A stretch of 64,000 nucleotides of DNA, from contig NW_021167080.1 of assembly GCF_003711515.1 (NCBI RefSeq), positions 4,470,381-4,534,380 on the forward strand. Direction: 5' to 3'. Made by a program: the position numbers and the translations under genes. This document shows positions 25,062 to 36,213 of the stretch, in pieces (the stretch's first letter is position 1; every line of letters starts with the position of its first letter). The notes beneath the pieces are model-generated. The model was given only the letters and a program-made list of their open reading frames with translations. It ran no database searches and was not told the DNA's origin. This stretch comes from Sodiomyces alkalinus F11 (Eukaryota; Ascomycota; Sordariomycetes; Glomerellales; Plectosphaerellaceae).

Positions 25062-26794
25062 ATGAGCGAGTTCAACGAAACAGTTGTCCATGATGTGATC
25101 ATTATCGGATCCGGGCCGTGTGGCCTGGCCGTGGCCTCCCGCCTCTGCGAGCCCTCCCCTTCGGCTCTCTTCACAGACGACGAGCATCAACGATACCACT
25201 GGATCAAGAAATATGGCCGCCGCATGACTCTGAAGAATAGGAAGAATGGTCGTATCTTGGAGAAACGTAACCCGTGCGAGGCACGACGGTACTCGACCCT
25301 CGTCCTTGACGCTACCGGCAATCAGTGGATGAACCGCTGGAAGACCCTCTTTACCGCCTTTGACATTCAACACCTTCGAAGTCCCATGTTCTGGCATGTC
25401 GACCCCAGTGACAGAGACGCTCTGCTGGCCATGGCCCACAACGAGGGGGTGGAAGGTGAGCTTTTCGAGCTCAAGAATTGCGTCGGGAAGGAAGTCAGCA
25501 AGCATCTCAGGAGAGCCCGCGCCAAAGGCCGTAATCCACGGTATGTTTCTTTCTTTCTTTCTTTCTTTCCTTTTTTTTTTGTTCCTCTCCCTGAAGGGAA
25601 AAGTCGAATATGCACGACGCTGACCCTCGCAAAAGACATCACGCGATCGTCGACATCGACGAACGGGACCGAAAGGACTATTTCACTCCGCCAACGTCCC
25701 TGTTCTTAGACCACTGCAAGAGCATCGCTGACCGATACCATTTATGTGGTGACGATATTGTCCGGCACGAGGCGGTGCAAGATATCGACTACCGCGTGGT
25801 TGAGGAAGTTCCATCAGATGACGAGCTGTTCGTTGTGCGGACAGACAAGGGTCATACTCATTACGCCCGCGTCGTAGTCCTCGCCGCCGGACCTGGAAAC
25901 AAGCCTCGCATCCCATGCATCCCTGGACTCGTCGATGGTCAAGGGCTTGTTCCGCCTCAGGTATGCCACAGCATGCAAATCCGCGAGTTTCCGGGTTCCG
26001 TGGTCCAAGACCGGATCGTCGCCCGCAAGACGACCAACATCCTCATGATCGGCGGCGGGCTCACCTCGGCCCAGCTCTCGGACTTGGCCATTCGGCGCGG
26101 CGTCACCAAGGTGTGGCACCTGATGAGGGGGCCTTGCAAGGTCAAGCTCTTTGATGTCGATCTCTCGTGGATGGGTAAATTCCGCAACGTCGAGCAGGCC
26201 TACTTCTGGGGCGCCGACTCGGACGCCGAACGCCTCCAGCATATCCTGAGGGCTCGGAACGGCGGCAGCATGACGCCTATGTATCACAAAAAGTTGAAGA
26301 AGCACGTGGAAACGGGCCGCTTGGAGCTCCGCGAGCACACTTGCGTCTCCAGTGCGTCGTTCGACACCGAAAAAGGGGTCTGGCACGTCCAGACCGAACC
26401 TCCCATCCCGGAGATGCCGGCGTTCGACTTTGTCTACTTTGCAACGGGGATCCAGTCCGACTTCTTCACTCTGCCTTATCTGAAGACTCTGCTGGCCCGC
26501 CATCCCATCGACGGCCACGGAGGTCTCCCTTGCATTACCGAGGACCTGATGTGGGATAAGGACTTGCCCTTCTTCGTGACGGGCCGCTTCGCTGGGTTGC
26601 AGCTCGGGCCGGCGGCGGGGAACCTTGGGGGGGCGAGGGTAGGGGCGGAACGTATCGCATGGGCCATTGAGGACCTCCTGCCAGGGCGGACTCCAGGGGA
26701 TGAGGGGGGTGAGGACACGGACGAGGAGCTGCATTACGTGACGGGCCGGGGAAATAGATTCCGTAGTTTGTCAGTTGCCGGGGAGGATGGATGA
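25062..26794 (+). CDS. FAD/NAD(P)-dependent oxidoreductase, flavin-monooxygenase-like
   Basis: Exons 25062-25540 and 25597-26794, separated by a 56-bp pyrimidine-rich intron with a GTATGT donor, give 558 aa. The N-terminus DVIIIGSGPCGLAVASRL is a FAD-binding Rossmann motif. A second dinucleotide motif, NILMIGGGLTSAQLSDLAI, lies in the middle, and FATGIQSDF matches the ATG-type signature of N-hydroxylating and flavin monooxygenases. The layout resembles lysine/ornithine N-monooxygenase-like and OSGIN-like proteins rather than a disulphide reductase, as no CxxxxC redox motif was seen. Substrate unknown. No secondary-metabolite or siderophore partner gene is adjacent. It converges on the dihydroorotate dehydrogenase gene with only 130 bp between stops. 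Confidence 0.8.
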
Positions 26795-26924
26795 TGCTAG
26801 AAGTACCATTAAGTAGAGGGAAAAAGAAAAAGAAAGAAAAAAAGAACGAAAGAGAGAGAGAGCATTTTATAGTTCATATAGTCGGCTTAGTTTCCTACCG
26901 CAGAATCTACTCTCTGGCCCACAC

Positions 26925-28103
26925 TTACACCATCACATCTCCCCTTTCCTCTAGACCATCCAAGATCTTGCCAAACACATCCAGCCCCTCCAACCCAAGC
27001 GCAGTCCCAACACCGACCGCAAACGCCCCGACCCGCCTCATCCTCCTATACCCGTCCGCGTCCGCCACCCCGCCAATACCGATAATCTTGACATGCCGCA
27101 GCTCGGGGGACGAAGCCAACATCTTGCTCAGCACCCTCACGTTCCCAAGAGCCAAGGGATGGAGAGAAGGACCTGCCATACCGCCGATGCCGTCGCAGCA
27201 CGCAGGGAGGGCCTCCTTCCCCGCCCCGTCCACCTTCTCCGGTGGTGGCTGTGGCTGTGGCTGTGGCTGTGCGGAATCGGCAGCGTGGAAGACGAGACAT
27301 GAGCCGAGCGTGTTCGTGGCGGTGAGGAAGCTGATCCTAGTCCTCCTGCCGGGTCCGGACTGACCGGTGCTATTATCGGCATGGACATGGGCATCGGCGC
27401 GGAGGGCGGAGATGAGGGCCTCGAACTGCGGGGCGTGTGTGTAGGGGGGGGTTTTGAGGCCGATGGGGAGGATGGGGTCCTCGGGGAGGCGGGAGAGGTA
27501 GGCTGCGAGGGAGGTCGGGTCGTAGGCTGGGGGAGGGGCGGAGGGGATGTTGGGGCAGGAGAGGTTGAGTTCCATTGCGAGCGGGATGCGGGGGACGCGG
27601 GGTTGGTGGGCGGCGAGGAGGGCGTAGCATTCTGCTACTTGGGCTGGGGATCCTGTCACGGAGACGATGACGGGTTTCCCCCCCCTTGCTGGTGCTGCAT
27701 GGTCCGGGTCGGACGTTGATGGTTCGGGTTCGGGTTCGGAGTCGGCGGGGGTCGAAGAACTCAGTGGCGGTGCGGGCAGGGCGTCGTGGATGGATTGGAT
27801 GAAGGAGAGGTAGGTCGCCAAGGGTAATGGGGAGTAGCCAAGACTGTTCAGGGAGGAGAGGCCCGGTCGGTTTTCATGGCTGGGGAGGGAGGTGATGGGA
27901 GAGAAGAAGGCGTATTGGTGCTTCGCGTCGTCATGGGGGAAGCCGTTTAGGAGGCTCGTGCGGGTGGTTACGGCGCCGGTGTGCGGACAGGAGTAGAGTT
28001 TCGTGAGATCCTCGAGGGTTGTGGCCCAGGGGTTGGATGAGTTAAGGAGGGGAGGGGAGATGATGAGGTCTGGGGGCGGGTTGCTCGTCGTATTACTTGA
28101 CAT
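26925..28103 (-). CDS. Class 1 dihydroorotate dehydrogenase (cytosolic type)
   Basis: Single exon, 392 aa. Class 1 enzymes oxidise dihydroorotate to orotate with FMN in the cytosol, classically with fumarate as acceptor. Visible motifs: MELNLSCPN, carrying the cysteine that class 1 enzymes use as catalytic base; IGLKTPPY; TATNTLGS; and a C-terminal FMN phosphate site, IGIGGVADADGYRRM...VGVGTALG. There is no mitochondrial targeting or membrane helix as in class 2 enzymes. Loops are expanded by Pro/Glu/Ser and QPQPQP insertions. Filamentous ascomycetes normally rely on a mitochondrial class 2 enzyme for pyrimidine synthesis, so this may be an auxiliary paralogue with another substrate. That last point is inference. 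Confidence 0.85.
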   Translation of the reverse strand: MSSNTTSNPPPDLIISPPLLNSSNPWATTLEDLTKLYSCPHTGAVTTRTSLLNGFPHDDAKHQYAFFSPITSLPSHENRPGLSSLNSLGYSPLPLATYLSFIQSIHDALPAPPLSSSTPADSEPEPEPSTSDPDHAAPARGGKPVIVSVTGSPAQVAECYALLAAHQPRVPRIPLAMELNLSCPNIPSAPPPAYDPTSLAAYLSRLPEDPILPIGLKTPPYTHAPQFEALISALRADAHVHADNSTGQSGPGRRTRISFLTATNTLGSCLVFHAADSAQPQPQPQPPPEKVDGAGKEALPACCDGIGGMAGPSLHPLALGNVRVLSKMLASSPELRHVKIIGIGGVADADGYRRMRRVGAFAVGVGTALGLEGLDVFGKILDGLEERGDVMV

Positions 28104-28756
28104 GATGGGCGCTCGAGGAAGTGTTAAGCGCCTTCAAAAGCGAATGAAGCAGCAAGTTCACCGGGATATACGTTGGTGCTGTGGACGAAACTCTTTTGTG
28201 GTACTGGTAGGTCTGAAGGTCTGAAATAAGACAAGGCGGTAAAAGGGTAAAGGTGAGGTGAGGTGAGGACGGGATGGCAGTGGAGATGAGGGGCAGAGGG
28301 GAGGGGAGGAGATAAGTGTTGTTGTCTGGGGGAGATGCGTTATCGTTGGGAAATGCGGCCACTCCCAGCTATTTCAGTACCTTATTTCATACAACCCATA
28401 CCCAGTCAGTCTATGGCTGCCCCTTGCTGTTTTGCCTTTTCCTCCCTTTTTTTTTTTTTATTTTTATTTTTGGCTTGTTTATTTTTTTTTTTTTTTTCGT
28501 TCCTCTCGTACTATTGAATTGTTCCTACCTTATGTGAGATCGTCTGGATAGGCTGGCAACCCGGAAACCATAACCTCCTCGAGACTCAACTTCTCAAGAC
28601 ACAATGCCCGTTTTGACGCTGTGGTCATGCCCTAAGCCTTCGAGAAAAAGAAAGGGAAGTAAAAGATGAAATAAAAGAAGGATAAAGCTATCAGCCTTCC
28701 GCAAGATACCCTCTTCCCCCGAACTCCCCCGCCAATTTCTAAAATGTGATAATGTT
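28104..28756. other. Intergenic between the DHODH start and the RING gene stop
   Basis: Contains the promoter of the dihydroorotate dehydrogenase gene and the 3' flank of the RING gene. Long T-runs lie at 28448-28498. No coding sequence recognised. Confidence 0.5.
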
Positions 28757-30862
28757 CTAGTTTCCTCTCCGCCCGCCGGTGCTCATCAACGTAATCTTCT
28801 GCTTCTTCTTCTTCCCCTTCCCACTACCCGCGCCAGCGCTACCGCCGCCTCTCGGAGCACCACTACCACCGCTGGAGCTACTACCTTCGATACCCATCGC
28901 CTCCATTTGGAAAGAGAGCTCGGCGGCATCGAGAAACTCGTCTTCCCGAAGCCAGCCGTCATCCACGGGCCCACGACGTACTGGTGGCGCAAGGTCCGGC
29001 GCGAGGGCCGGCGCGAGATTCGGTGATGTTGGAATCGCACGGGTGCCCCATACCGTTCTCTGCGCCGAAGGGCTGGTCGAGAGGGAAGCAAGTGGGCCGA
29101 ACCCGGGCCGCGACTCGGGCGGCGTAGTTCCGGCATGGTTCGAGGAGCTGAGCGGCAAAAAGTCGTCCGAGTTCAGGTCCGGGACGCGGTCCTCCTCGAT
29201 CGGCTCGTCGAATTGCCGGCGCGAACCCGTTGCGCTGCGCAATAACGCCGCCGCCTCGAGCCTCTCGGCCTGTTGCCTCTCGCGGTCCTCCTGGGCGGCC
29301 TTGTCGCGGTTCCGCTTCCGCCGCCTCTCGATGTCCGGCGCGAACTTGTCCAGTATCTCGGCCGGCACGATGTCCGTCCAGTCACATTCCAGGAAGCTGA
29401 TGACGCACCCGCGGGGCAGGTGGCCTAGGTATTTCGCCCGCTTGCGCTGGACATCGTCGAGCACGTGGCCAGTCGAGATGTGCTCAACGCGCGGGAGCAG
29501 CGTCGAGGGGAAGGCCGAGTAGTCCCCGTACTTGGCCTTTAGGATGCGGATGTCCAGGGCGGAGAGGTACAGGTGGGGCTGGGACGAGAAGAAGTAGAAC
29601 TCGGGCTGCACTGCCTTGCCCTGACCCGGACCCGAGCCCGAACCCGAACCCGACCGTGGGCCTGACCTTGACCCCGAACCAGTTGTTCCTTTCCCCGTTC
29701 CGTTTGACGCACCTGACGCCGACGCCCCGTTGGAACCCCCTTGGCCGAGGTCCTGTATTTTTTCCTTGGCAGCGGTGACGGCCCGGATGGCTTTCTGCGT
29801 CCACTCGTCGTCTTCATGGTACAGCAGGTGGTCCTCTGCTTCTTGCCTCCGGAGCGCTTCGACCTCCTCGTCATACTGCTCGAGCATGTAGTGCGCCGTT
29901 CCCTTGATGATTCTGGCGTAGTCCATGACATTGGCCGCGAAATGCCACGGTACCTCGTCCTCCACGCCGAGCACGTCGGAGCCGCCCTCCCAGGGCAGCG
30001 CCAGGGTCGACTTGGCCGTCCTCGCCATCAGGCGGAGGACGACGTCGTCTCCCACTCTCGGCAGCGGGCTCTCCTGGCCGGCGTAGAAACGGACGGGCCG
30101 TGTGTCGTGCAGGAAAACACTGTCCTCGCAAATCGGACACTTCTTCCACCGCGCGCCTCGAATGGTCGGCGGCTTGTTCTTATCGTCGTCGCTGCCGGAG
30201 GCGTTCATGAAGCGGATGAGGCACGAGAGGCAGAAGATGTGTCCGCACTTGGCCATGCGCGGGGCGACCGGTTCGGACAGACAGATGGGGCAGCTCGTGG
30301 CCTGCGACTCGGCCGACGCGAGGATTTGCAAAATGTCGCCCCACTGCAGATGTTCGTCGGCGTTGACGGCTTGCGTGGAGTAGTCGCCGTCGGGGGATAC
30401 GACGAAGCGGTAGTTGGCATGCACGTACCTCGCCTTGTCGGCAGGGTGGTGGCCCGATCCAGGACCCCAGGTGGGGTTGCGCCGATAGCTCCGCGGATGG
30501 GAATGGTGATGGTTGTGGTGGTCCTGGTAGTAATGACGCGGGGGCAGGCTGTAGTCGAGAAGGTGGGTGATGGAGGTCTGGCCGCGACGGCTTGACGCGT
30601 TTCGAAGGGCCCTGATCTCGGCCATGGCGTCATCGTCGTCCGGGTTCTGTCGATGACCACCCAGTCCGGGACGTCGCTGATTCTTGTGTTGTTTCCTGGT
30701 CGTCTGGCCCTTTCTGGGGACGGCGTGGGGGAGGGATGGGCCTGTTTGGCTCGGTCGGCGGGAGGTTTCAAAGCTCGAGGTGGCGTGACCTTGCTGCGCA
30801 GCGGGCGGATGCGAAGTAGAAACTGGAAGCGACTTGCCCAGAGAGGCCGGAGTAGAGCTCAT
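28757..30862 (-). CDS. RING-finger E3 ubiquitin ligase, RNF10/Mag2-like
   Basis: Single exon, 701 aa. RNF10 and yeast Mag2 are RING ligases linked to ubiquitination of 40S ribosomal proteins in translation quality control. A basic, disordered N-terminus is followed by the conserved block RYVHANYRFVVSP (145-157). A C3HC4-type RING lies at 191-245 (CPIC, then CGHIFCLSCLIRF, then KKCPIC). Further family blocks follow: PLPRVGDDVVLRLMAR, the segment around FYFFSSQPHLYLSALDIRILK, and LPRGCVISFLECDW. A short repeat of Gly/Ser/Arg residues interrupts the middle, and the tail is Gly/Lys-rich (GKGKKKKQK). The family assignment rests on the RING plus these flanking blocks, so confidence is good. Targets are inferred only from homologues. 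Confidence 0.88.
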   Translation of the reverse strand: MSSTPASLGKSLPVSTSHPPAAQQGHATSSFETSRRPSQTGPSLPHAVPRKGQTTRKQHKNQRRPGLGGHRQNPDDDDAMAEIRALRNASSRRGQTSITHLLDYSLPPRHYYQDHHNHHHSHPRSYRRNPTWGPGSGHHPADKARYVHANYRFVVSPDGDYSTQAVNADEHLQWGDILQILASAESQATSCPICLSEPVAPRMAKCGHIFCLSCLIRFMNASGSDDDKNKPPTIRGARWKKCPICEDSVFLHDTRPVRFYAGQESPLPRVGDDVVLRLMARTAKSTLALPWEGGSDVLGVEDEVPWHFAANVMDYARIIKGTAHYMLEQYDEEVEALRRQEAEDHLLYHEDDEWTQKAIRAVTAAKEKIQDLGQGGSNGASASGASNGTGKGTTGSGSRSGPRSGSGSGSGPGQGKAVQPEFYFFSSQPHLYLSALDIRILKAKYGDYSAFPSTLLPRVEHISTGHVLDDVQRKRAKYLGHLPRGCVISFLECDWTDIVPAEILDKFAPDIERRRKRNRDKAAQEDRERQQAERLEAAALLRSATGSRRQFDEPIEEDRVPDLNSDDFLPLSSSNHAGTTPPESRPGFGPLASLSTSPSAQRTVWGTRAIPTSPNLAPALAPDLAPPVRRGPVDDGWLREDEFLDAAELSFQMEAMGIEGSSSSGGSGAPRGGGSAGAGSGKGKKKKQKITLMSTGGRRGN

Positions 30863-31942
30863 CGTCCAGTGGTTCTGTTCTCGACTGACGATGGGATGGG
30901 GCTATAATTGTGTTCCGCCGACCTTTGAAAGCCAGAAGAGGCACGGCGGGACGATGTAGAACTTTTCTCGTCGTGGAGTTTGTAAGACGTAACGTAGTCG
31001 TCTCGCTCTGAATGTAGCTTCGTTTAATCGAGTTTTTCTCCCCTTGTATCCCGGTTGATGAGACGACCTCGGTGGCAAAACTGCAAGCTGGATTCGAGGA
31101 AGAGAATTGACGGGACACAACACAGGCGTTGATGCTCCCCCGACTGAGCTTGAGCTTCAGTGCATGGAAGACAATTTCGCTAAAGGGTTATCGATGGAAA
31201 CAATATAATACGGAACAAAAAAAGAAAAACCGAAAAAGCAGGTGGAGGGGCCCGAGATAGGCCGACCCCATAGAACGACTTCGAGGCGGGGGAGATGTTG
31301 ATGAACAGATGACGGGGGAGGGTCGGGGGAGGGTTTGGGGAGGGTGGTGCCAGAGGAATAGCTGAGGTAAGGCGCGTATCGTACACCCACTGTAGGTACT
31401 CAGGTACTGTAGGCAGGTCCGATCAATGAGTCGAGTCACCTCGAAACGTCAATAGGTACTTCGTGCGTATATGTACGCAGAATGTATTCGGAAGGTACTC
31501 CGTTACGCATATCTGATTCGTCATCGTGAACGAACTCTTATCACAGAATGGTCACATGACTCATCTCCTACATCCTATCCTCTTGGACAACAACTCCTAC
31601 TGTTCTATTCACTCATACTTCTACTCGCAACCACTGTAGGAGACTTGGAGACCAACTAACCCTCTGCCCCTACAGTACAGTACAGGACACAAGGCATTTC
31701 ACGAACGACGATATGCACGAGCAATCCCGGAAATCTTTTTTTTAGTTGTCGGTTCTTCAAGTCCCTCGTCGCCAATCTGTATCTGAGGGTGCTTCCTAAC
31801 GACACCCACAATTCTCCGTCTGCTTCCTTCTCTCCAGAAAAAGCCATTCCCATTTTGAAATCAGGTATATACACATTTGAATATTTAAACTCGAACATCA
31901 TGTCCATCATGTCGCGTGCGTAGTAGCACGGATCCTCCCGCT
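30863..31942. other. Intergenic between the RING gene promoter and the DUF3405 gene 3' end
   Basis: About 1.1 kb. It should hold the RING gene 5' leader (30863-31150) and the DUF3405 3' UTR. G-rich GGGGAGGGT tracts lie near 31310-31350. No coding sequence recognised. Confidence 0.5.
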
Positions 31943-34438
31943 TCACGCCTTATCGGCCGGGTTGTCATACTTGATGGGGTGCAACAACATGCTCCGGAGA
32001 CACATACGCCCGGAGCTCAACTCAGACTCCTCCTCCCTCTGCCCGCCGCGCAGCTCCCCTTCGCCCGCCCGACCGCCGTCATCTCCCCGGCCGTCCATCT
32101 GCGCGTACCCAAGCCACCGGCGCCACAGGAGCCCCGAGAACTCGGCATTAAAGTACCAGGTGGCGCCCTTGTGGTTGTGCTCATTGCGGATATCGAACGG
32201 GCTGCCCGGCCCGCCCGAGGACCCGTCGCGCCCGCCGTTGAAGGAGCGCTCGATCGCCCCGAGGTCCCAGCCGCGGTCGAGGAACACCGGGTGCGGCGCG
32301 TACACGCCCTTGAGGCCGTGGTGCAGGGCCATGGTGGCCGGGAACATCTCGGTGAACATGGAGTGGTGGTGGCGCCACGTCTCCTCGTGCATGGCGAGGA
32401 GGAGGCGGCGGGAGAGGCGCGAGGCCGTGATGATGGCGCAGCGCCGCGGCGGGATCCGCAGGTGCGTGTCGTAGCCGGTCACGTCCTCCGAGAAGACCCA
32501 GCCCGAGCTTTCCGCGTCGAAGAGCGGGTTGAACGTGATGATGTCCGCCTCCTCGCCCACGCCGCATGTCTCTGGCGGCTGGTCGTCGTCGCATGAGGGG
32601 GGCACGACGGACTTGCGGTGGGCCGGCGTTTCGGAAAACAGGGGCTTGCGGCCGGGGAAGTCGACGGGTCCCATGATCGGTGGCCGACCCGACGCCTCCG
32701 TCTCGTTGGCCACCAGGTCGGAAAACTGTTCCCAGGAGCCGTGCAGGGCGGGGATGTAGTATTTCGCCGAGCGTTCCCAGAGGAGCCGGCGCGGCTGGTC
32801 GCGGGCCCAGGACCGGATACGATCAAAGAGCTCGTAGAACGAACCGGTGTAGCGCATGTCGAGCTCCCAGTTCCAAATGTGCGCGTACTCCGGGTGCTGC
32901 AGGGCGAACACCTGCATGGGCATGTGTGCCGAGCGGTACACCCCGTGGACGGGTTGGCTCGAGGGCGTGCGGAACGTTTCGCCAAAGTCGCCCGGGTAGT
33001 AGAGCCGCATCTGGTCTTCGGACCAGACGGTGCAGAGGGAGTGGAACTCCTGCGGCACGTTCTCGTCCAGGATGCGCTGGACGACCGACCGGTCGGCCCA
33101 GATGGGCGCGTTCCGGTCTTTCACGTGGAGCAGGAAATGCACCGAGTACTCGCCGCCCGTCTTGAGCGAGAGCTCCGAGATGATGGCGCGGAGGTTGAGG
33201 ATGGCGTGCGGCGTCCAGCGGTAACCGACATAGGTACGCACGATGACGGCCTGGCGCTGCTCGATCTTCCGGATGCCGTTCTGGTCTTCCTTTCCGTTAC
33301 CGCCGTCGGTATCCGTCGTGTCGACAAAACGCTGCGCATTGCGCGCGACGCAACGCTCTTGCGCCCCGCCCCAGTCGACCCTGCGGTAGTCGATCTTGCC
33401 GGTGTCGGCCCAGACCGCCTCGGCACCGGTGTGCTCTGTGTCCATGCCCTGTCCCGTGCCGCCCTCCTCGGTGCCGTAGCCGAGGCCGTAGGGCCCGTAG
33501 CGGCCGAAGCGATCGAAGCAGACGTCGTTTCGGATGCCGAGGATCTTGTGGTCGCCCAACGCCGGATCGGGATGAGGTTGTGGCACGCCGGGGAAAGCAT
33601 GGATGTCCGGGACCGGCGTGCCGTGCTCGTCCAGATGGCATTCCACTACGGGCGGGTGCTTGGCAAGATACTCTTCGGAGTGGTAGTCGGGGTACGGCCG
33701 GTAAGGTTCCGGAGTCGGGATGGAATTGTTGGACTGTGGAACGACAGTGACAGGTCCCGTGTAGTGGTCCGGGCTGGGCCACTCGGGGACGTGGTCTTCG
33801 ATGGAGACCAGAGACTTTAGGCCGCTGAAATAGCCATTGAGACTGGGGCAAGGTAAGAAGTCGGTCAGGACAAATGTTCATGAGGACGGCGGCTCCGGTC
33901 CCAGGGCGACTTACTGCTTATAGATGATCCAATGGGGCTTGTTCTCTTCCTTCACTTGCTGCTCAAGTTTCTTTAGCCTCTGCGCGTCGAGCTGCTTCTG
34001 ATGCTGCTGCCTCGTCTTTTTCCTTTCCCTTTCCCTTTCCCTTTCCCTTTCCCTTTCCCTTGCCTTTCCCTTTTCCTTTTCTGTTTCCTTCTCTCTTTCC
34101 CTTCCCCGTCCCGTCTCCGTTTCTATTTCACTGTCCTCCTCCTGTGGATCCGGCTGTCCTGGCAATACAGCGATCTCGATCTCATGACTCACCGGAGACG
34201 ATCCTTGCGGAGGTGGTTGCGGTGATGGCGGTGCCGTACCCGGGAACCCACCAAAACCGACGACTTTGGCCGTCTTTGAACGGACGTCCGTCTTCAGCAA
34301 CAAGGCAGACAAGATGAGGCAGACGAGGAGCACCCATAAGGCCACTCTCCTGTAGAGATAGTTGCCGAGAAGTGCGCGGGGCGAGAGTCGTGATTTGCGC
34401 AGAGAGACGGGTGCAGGGGGCTCGTCCTTCTCGCACAT
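31943..34438 (-). CDS. DUF3405 family type II membrane protein, possible Golgi glycosyltransferase
   Basis: Exons 33915-34438 and 31943-33842 (72-bp intron, GTAAGT donor, CCCCAG acceptor) give 807 aa. A short basic cytosolic N-terminus precedes one hydrophobic segment (about 31-48, VALWVLLVCLILSALLL). Then come a proline-rich stem and a highly charged Arg-Glu dipeptide repeat with coiled-coil character (about 105-170). The globular DUF3405 region follows, with blocks such as GLKSLVSIEDHVPEWP, VIVRTYVGYRWTPHAILNLRA, WNWELDMRYTG and EETWRHHHSMFTEMFP. This layout is typical of Golgi type II enzymes, and DUF3405 is often regarded as glycosyltransferase-like. No activity is established, so I do not assign a substrate. 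Confidence 0.85.
34024..34060 (-). repeat. Hexanucleotide (AGGGAA)n coding repeat
   Basis: Read on the coding strand it gives the Arg-Glu dipeptide run of the DUF3405 stem. Length variation would change the stem by whole RE units without a frameshift. Confidence 0.85.
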
Positions 34439-36213
34439 GATGCCGTTTGATGTGTTCGCGTCCGACCCGAGAGGATCGGGAACTCAGGGGGGAAGATATG
34501 GAAGTCACGTCGTCGCGGAGGCGGGGGTTAGGTGCGAGAGGCCGGGTAGGTTGTGGAACCGTCCGTCCTCCAGAGGACTGGAAGGCCTGATACAAACACC
34601 TCACGCCCTTCTTTGTGGGGTTTGTCTGTTCTTTGAGCTCCGATGTGTGGTGAGTTTGATGCGGCCCGCGCGAGTATAGAGAAAATCGACCCAACAAGGT
34701 CAGGGGGATCCCGAAGATAATAGGGGAGTGATGTCGATGACGCATAGACTTGGGTAGTCCATAGAAAGGAGATGTTAAAGAGAGGCTAAGGCGATCATTC
34801 GGGATTGGAAGGAAAGGAAGAGGAAAATTACGCCATATGAGTGAACTCTCTAACACAGGATTGCAGTAAGAGTAAAGAGGGAAGACGTGAGGGGAACAAG
34901 ACGCCAAATAGCCACGTCCGAGGTCGATGGCGTCTGAAGTGAAAGGAAACAAGACGAAGTTGTGGGCAACAAACGAAACAGATGGCTTCACGAATGATAA
35001 TATGTCTCCAGCTCGATGGTACCTTGATCCTTGGGTGTAAGGACCATCCTCCATCCATTGCGCCTCGAGAGTAATTGAAAAACAGGGGTGTTGACGGACG
35101 ATCGGTGGAGATGGTTCATTGTGAACGAGAGAGAGCGTCAGAGTGCCTGGCAGATGTCTATCCTCATCTTGGTCCATAGATTCCCACCCGTACGTTTTTG
35201 TAGCGGCGGCGATCGGAGTCATAATGGTGGCTGGTTCAAGTTTCCCTGAGGAAGAGAAATGTAGGAGGAGAGGAAGAATGCACGGAGTATGCAGATTCGT
35301 CACGATTCTCAATCGCCTAGTCGACTCGGCGGTTTTACCAGCCAAGAGATGATTTGGCCTCCGTGGCTGAGGGACAAACACGTACGAAGCACTCCATAAA
35401 AATATCCCTCATTGTCCGAAAAAGGGGGTTCAAGTGTCGATCAGGGCCGACTTACGCAACGTAAGGTACGAATATTTGAGATGAGCGGGATGGCTTGGAA
35501 ACAGAACGGGCAAGCTGGGGAATGTTGCGAGTAGAGGGATCAAGGGGAACGGGGAAGATTCATCACCGATAAGGTATATTAGTGGTTAGTTTCTGATTTC
35601 CGGACGTCGACGTCGACGGTCCGAAACAGGGAGGTTGAGGAGGTTGCGGGATGCTGGGAATGGAATGGAATGAGAACGACGACGGGAGTTCACTGTGCAG
35701 GTACTTGCAGTACGCAGTAGGTAAGCGCACGGAAGAGGTACCAGAGCACTTGTTCAACTGTTTCACCCACGCCAACTGCCGTACAAGTGTTCGCCACAAG
35801 CCGTTCATCCGATCGGATACAGCAACATCCTTCACTTCTTCGTACCTCGAGAAAGCACGGAAGCGCTACGATGGGATTGGTTGGTCCGAGTTTCATCTTG
35901 AAACAGTCAGCTGGGATTCTTTTGAAGATTGAGCCCCGGTCAATCGGCGGCTTAGTCAGCCTTGGAACCTGTACGCGTGGTAGAACAACCGGTATCATCA
36001 CGTGATTATCCATGTCAACGACCTAAAGAAAAGCGGGTCACTCGGTTGAGGCTGGACTGGGGGGTTCAAGCCACACCCGACCCGGCTAGCGTACCCTACA
36101 GCCCACACAAGCGATTTCAATTTTTGAACTTCTTTGAACTGTCACTCCCCGCGCTCAACCACCACGAGTTCCATCACGACAATTCCGGCACACGACACCG
36201 AACAGCCGCCAAG
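34439..36213. other. Divergent intergenic region, DUF3405 gene and eL42
   Basis: About 1.8 kb holding the two promoters. A long stop-free minus-strand frame crosses 34182-35381, but its product has no domain and it overlaps the DUF3405 first exon in another frame, so I treat it as chance. An ACGTAAGGTAC motif lies at about 35459. Confidence 0.5.

Noticed and set aside
32618..33820. 400-codon plus-strand frame
   Set aside because: Antisense shadow of the DUF3405 coding exon in GC-rich DNA.
34182..35381. Long (399-codon) minus-strand open frame upstream of the DUF3405 gene
   Set aside because: It overlaps the DUF3405 first exon in another frame, its product has no domain or compositional signature, and it lies where a promoter and leader are expected.
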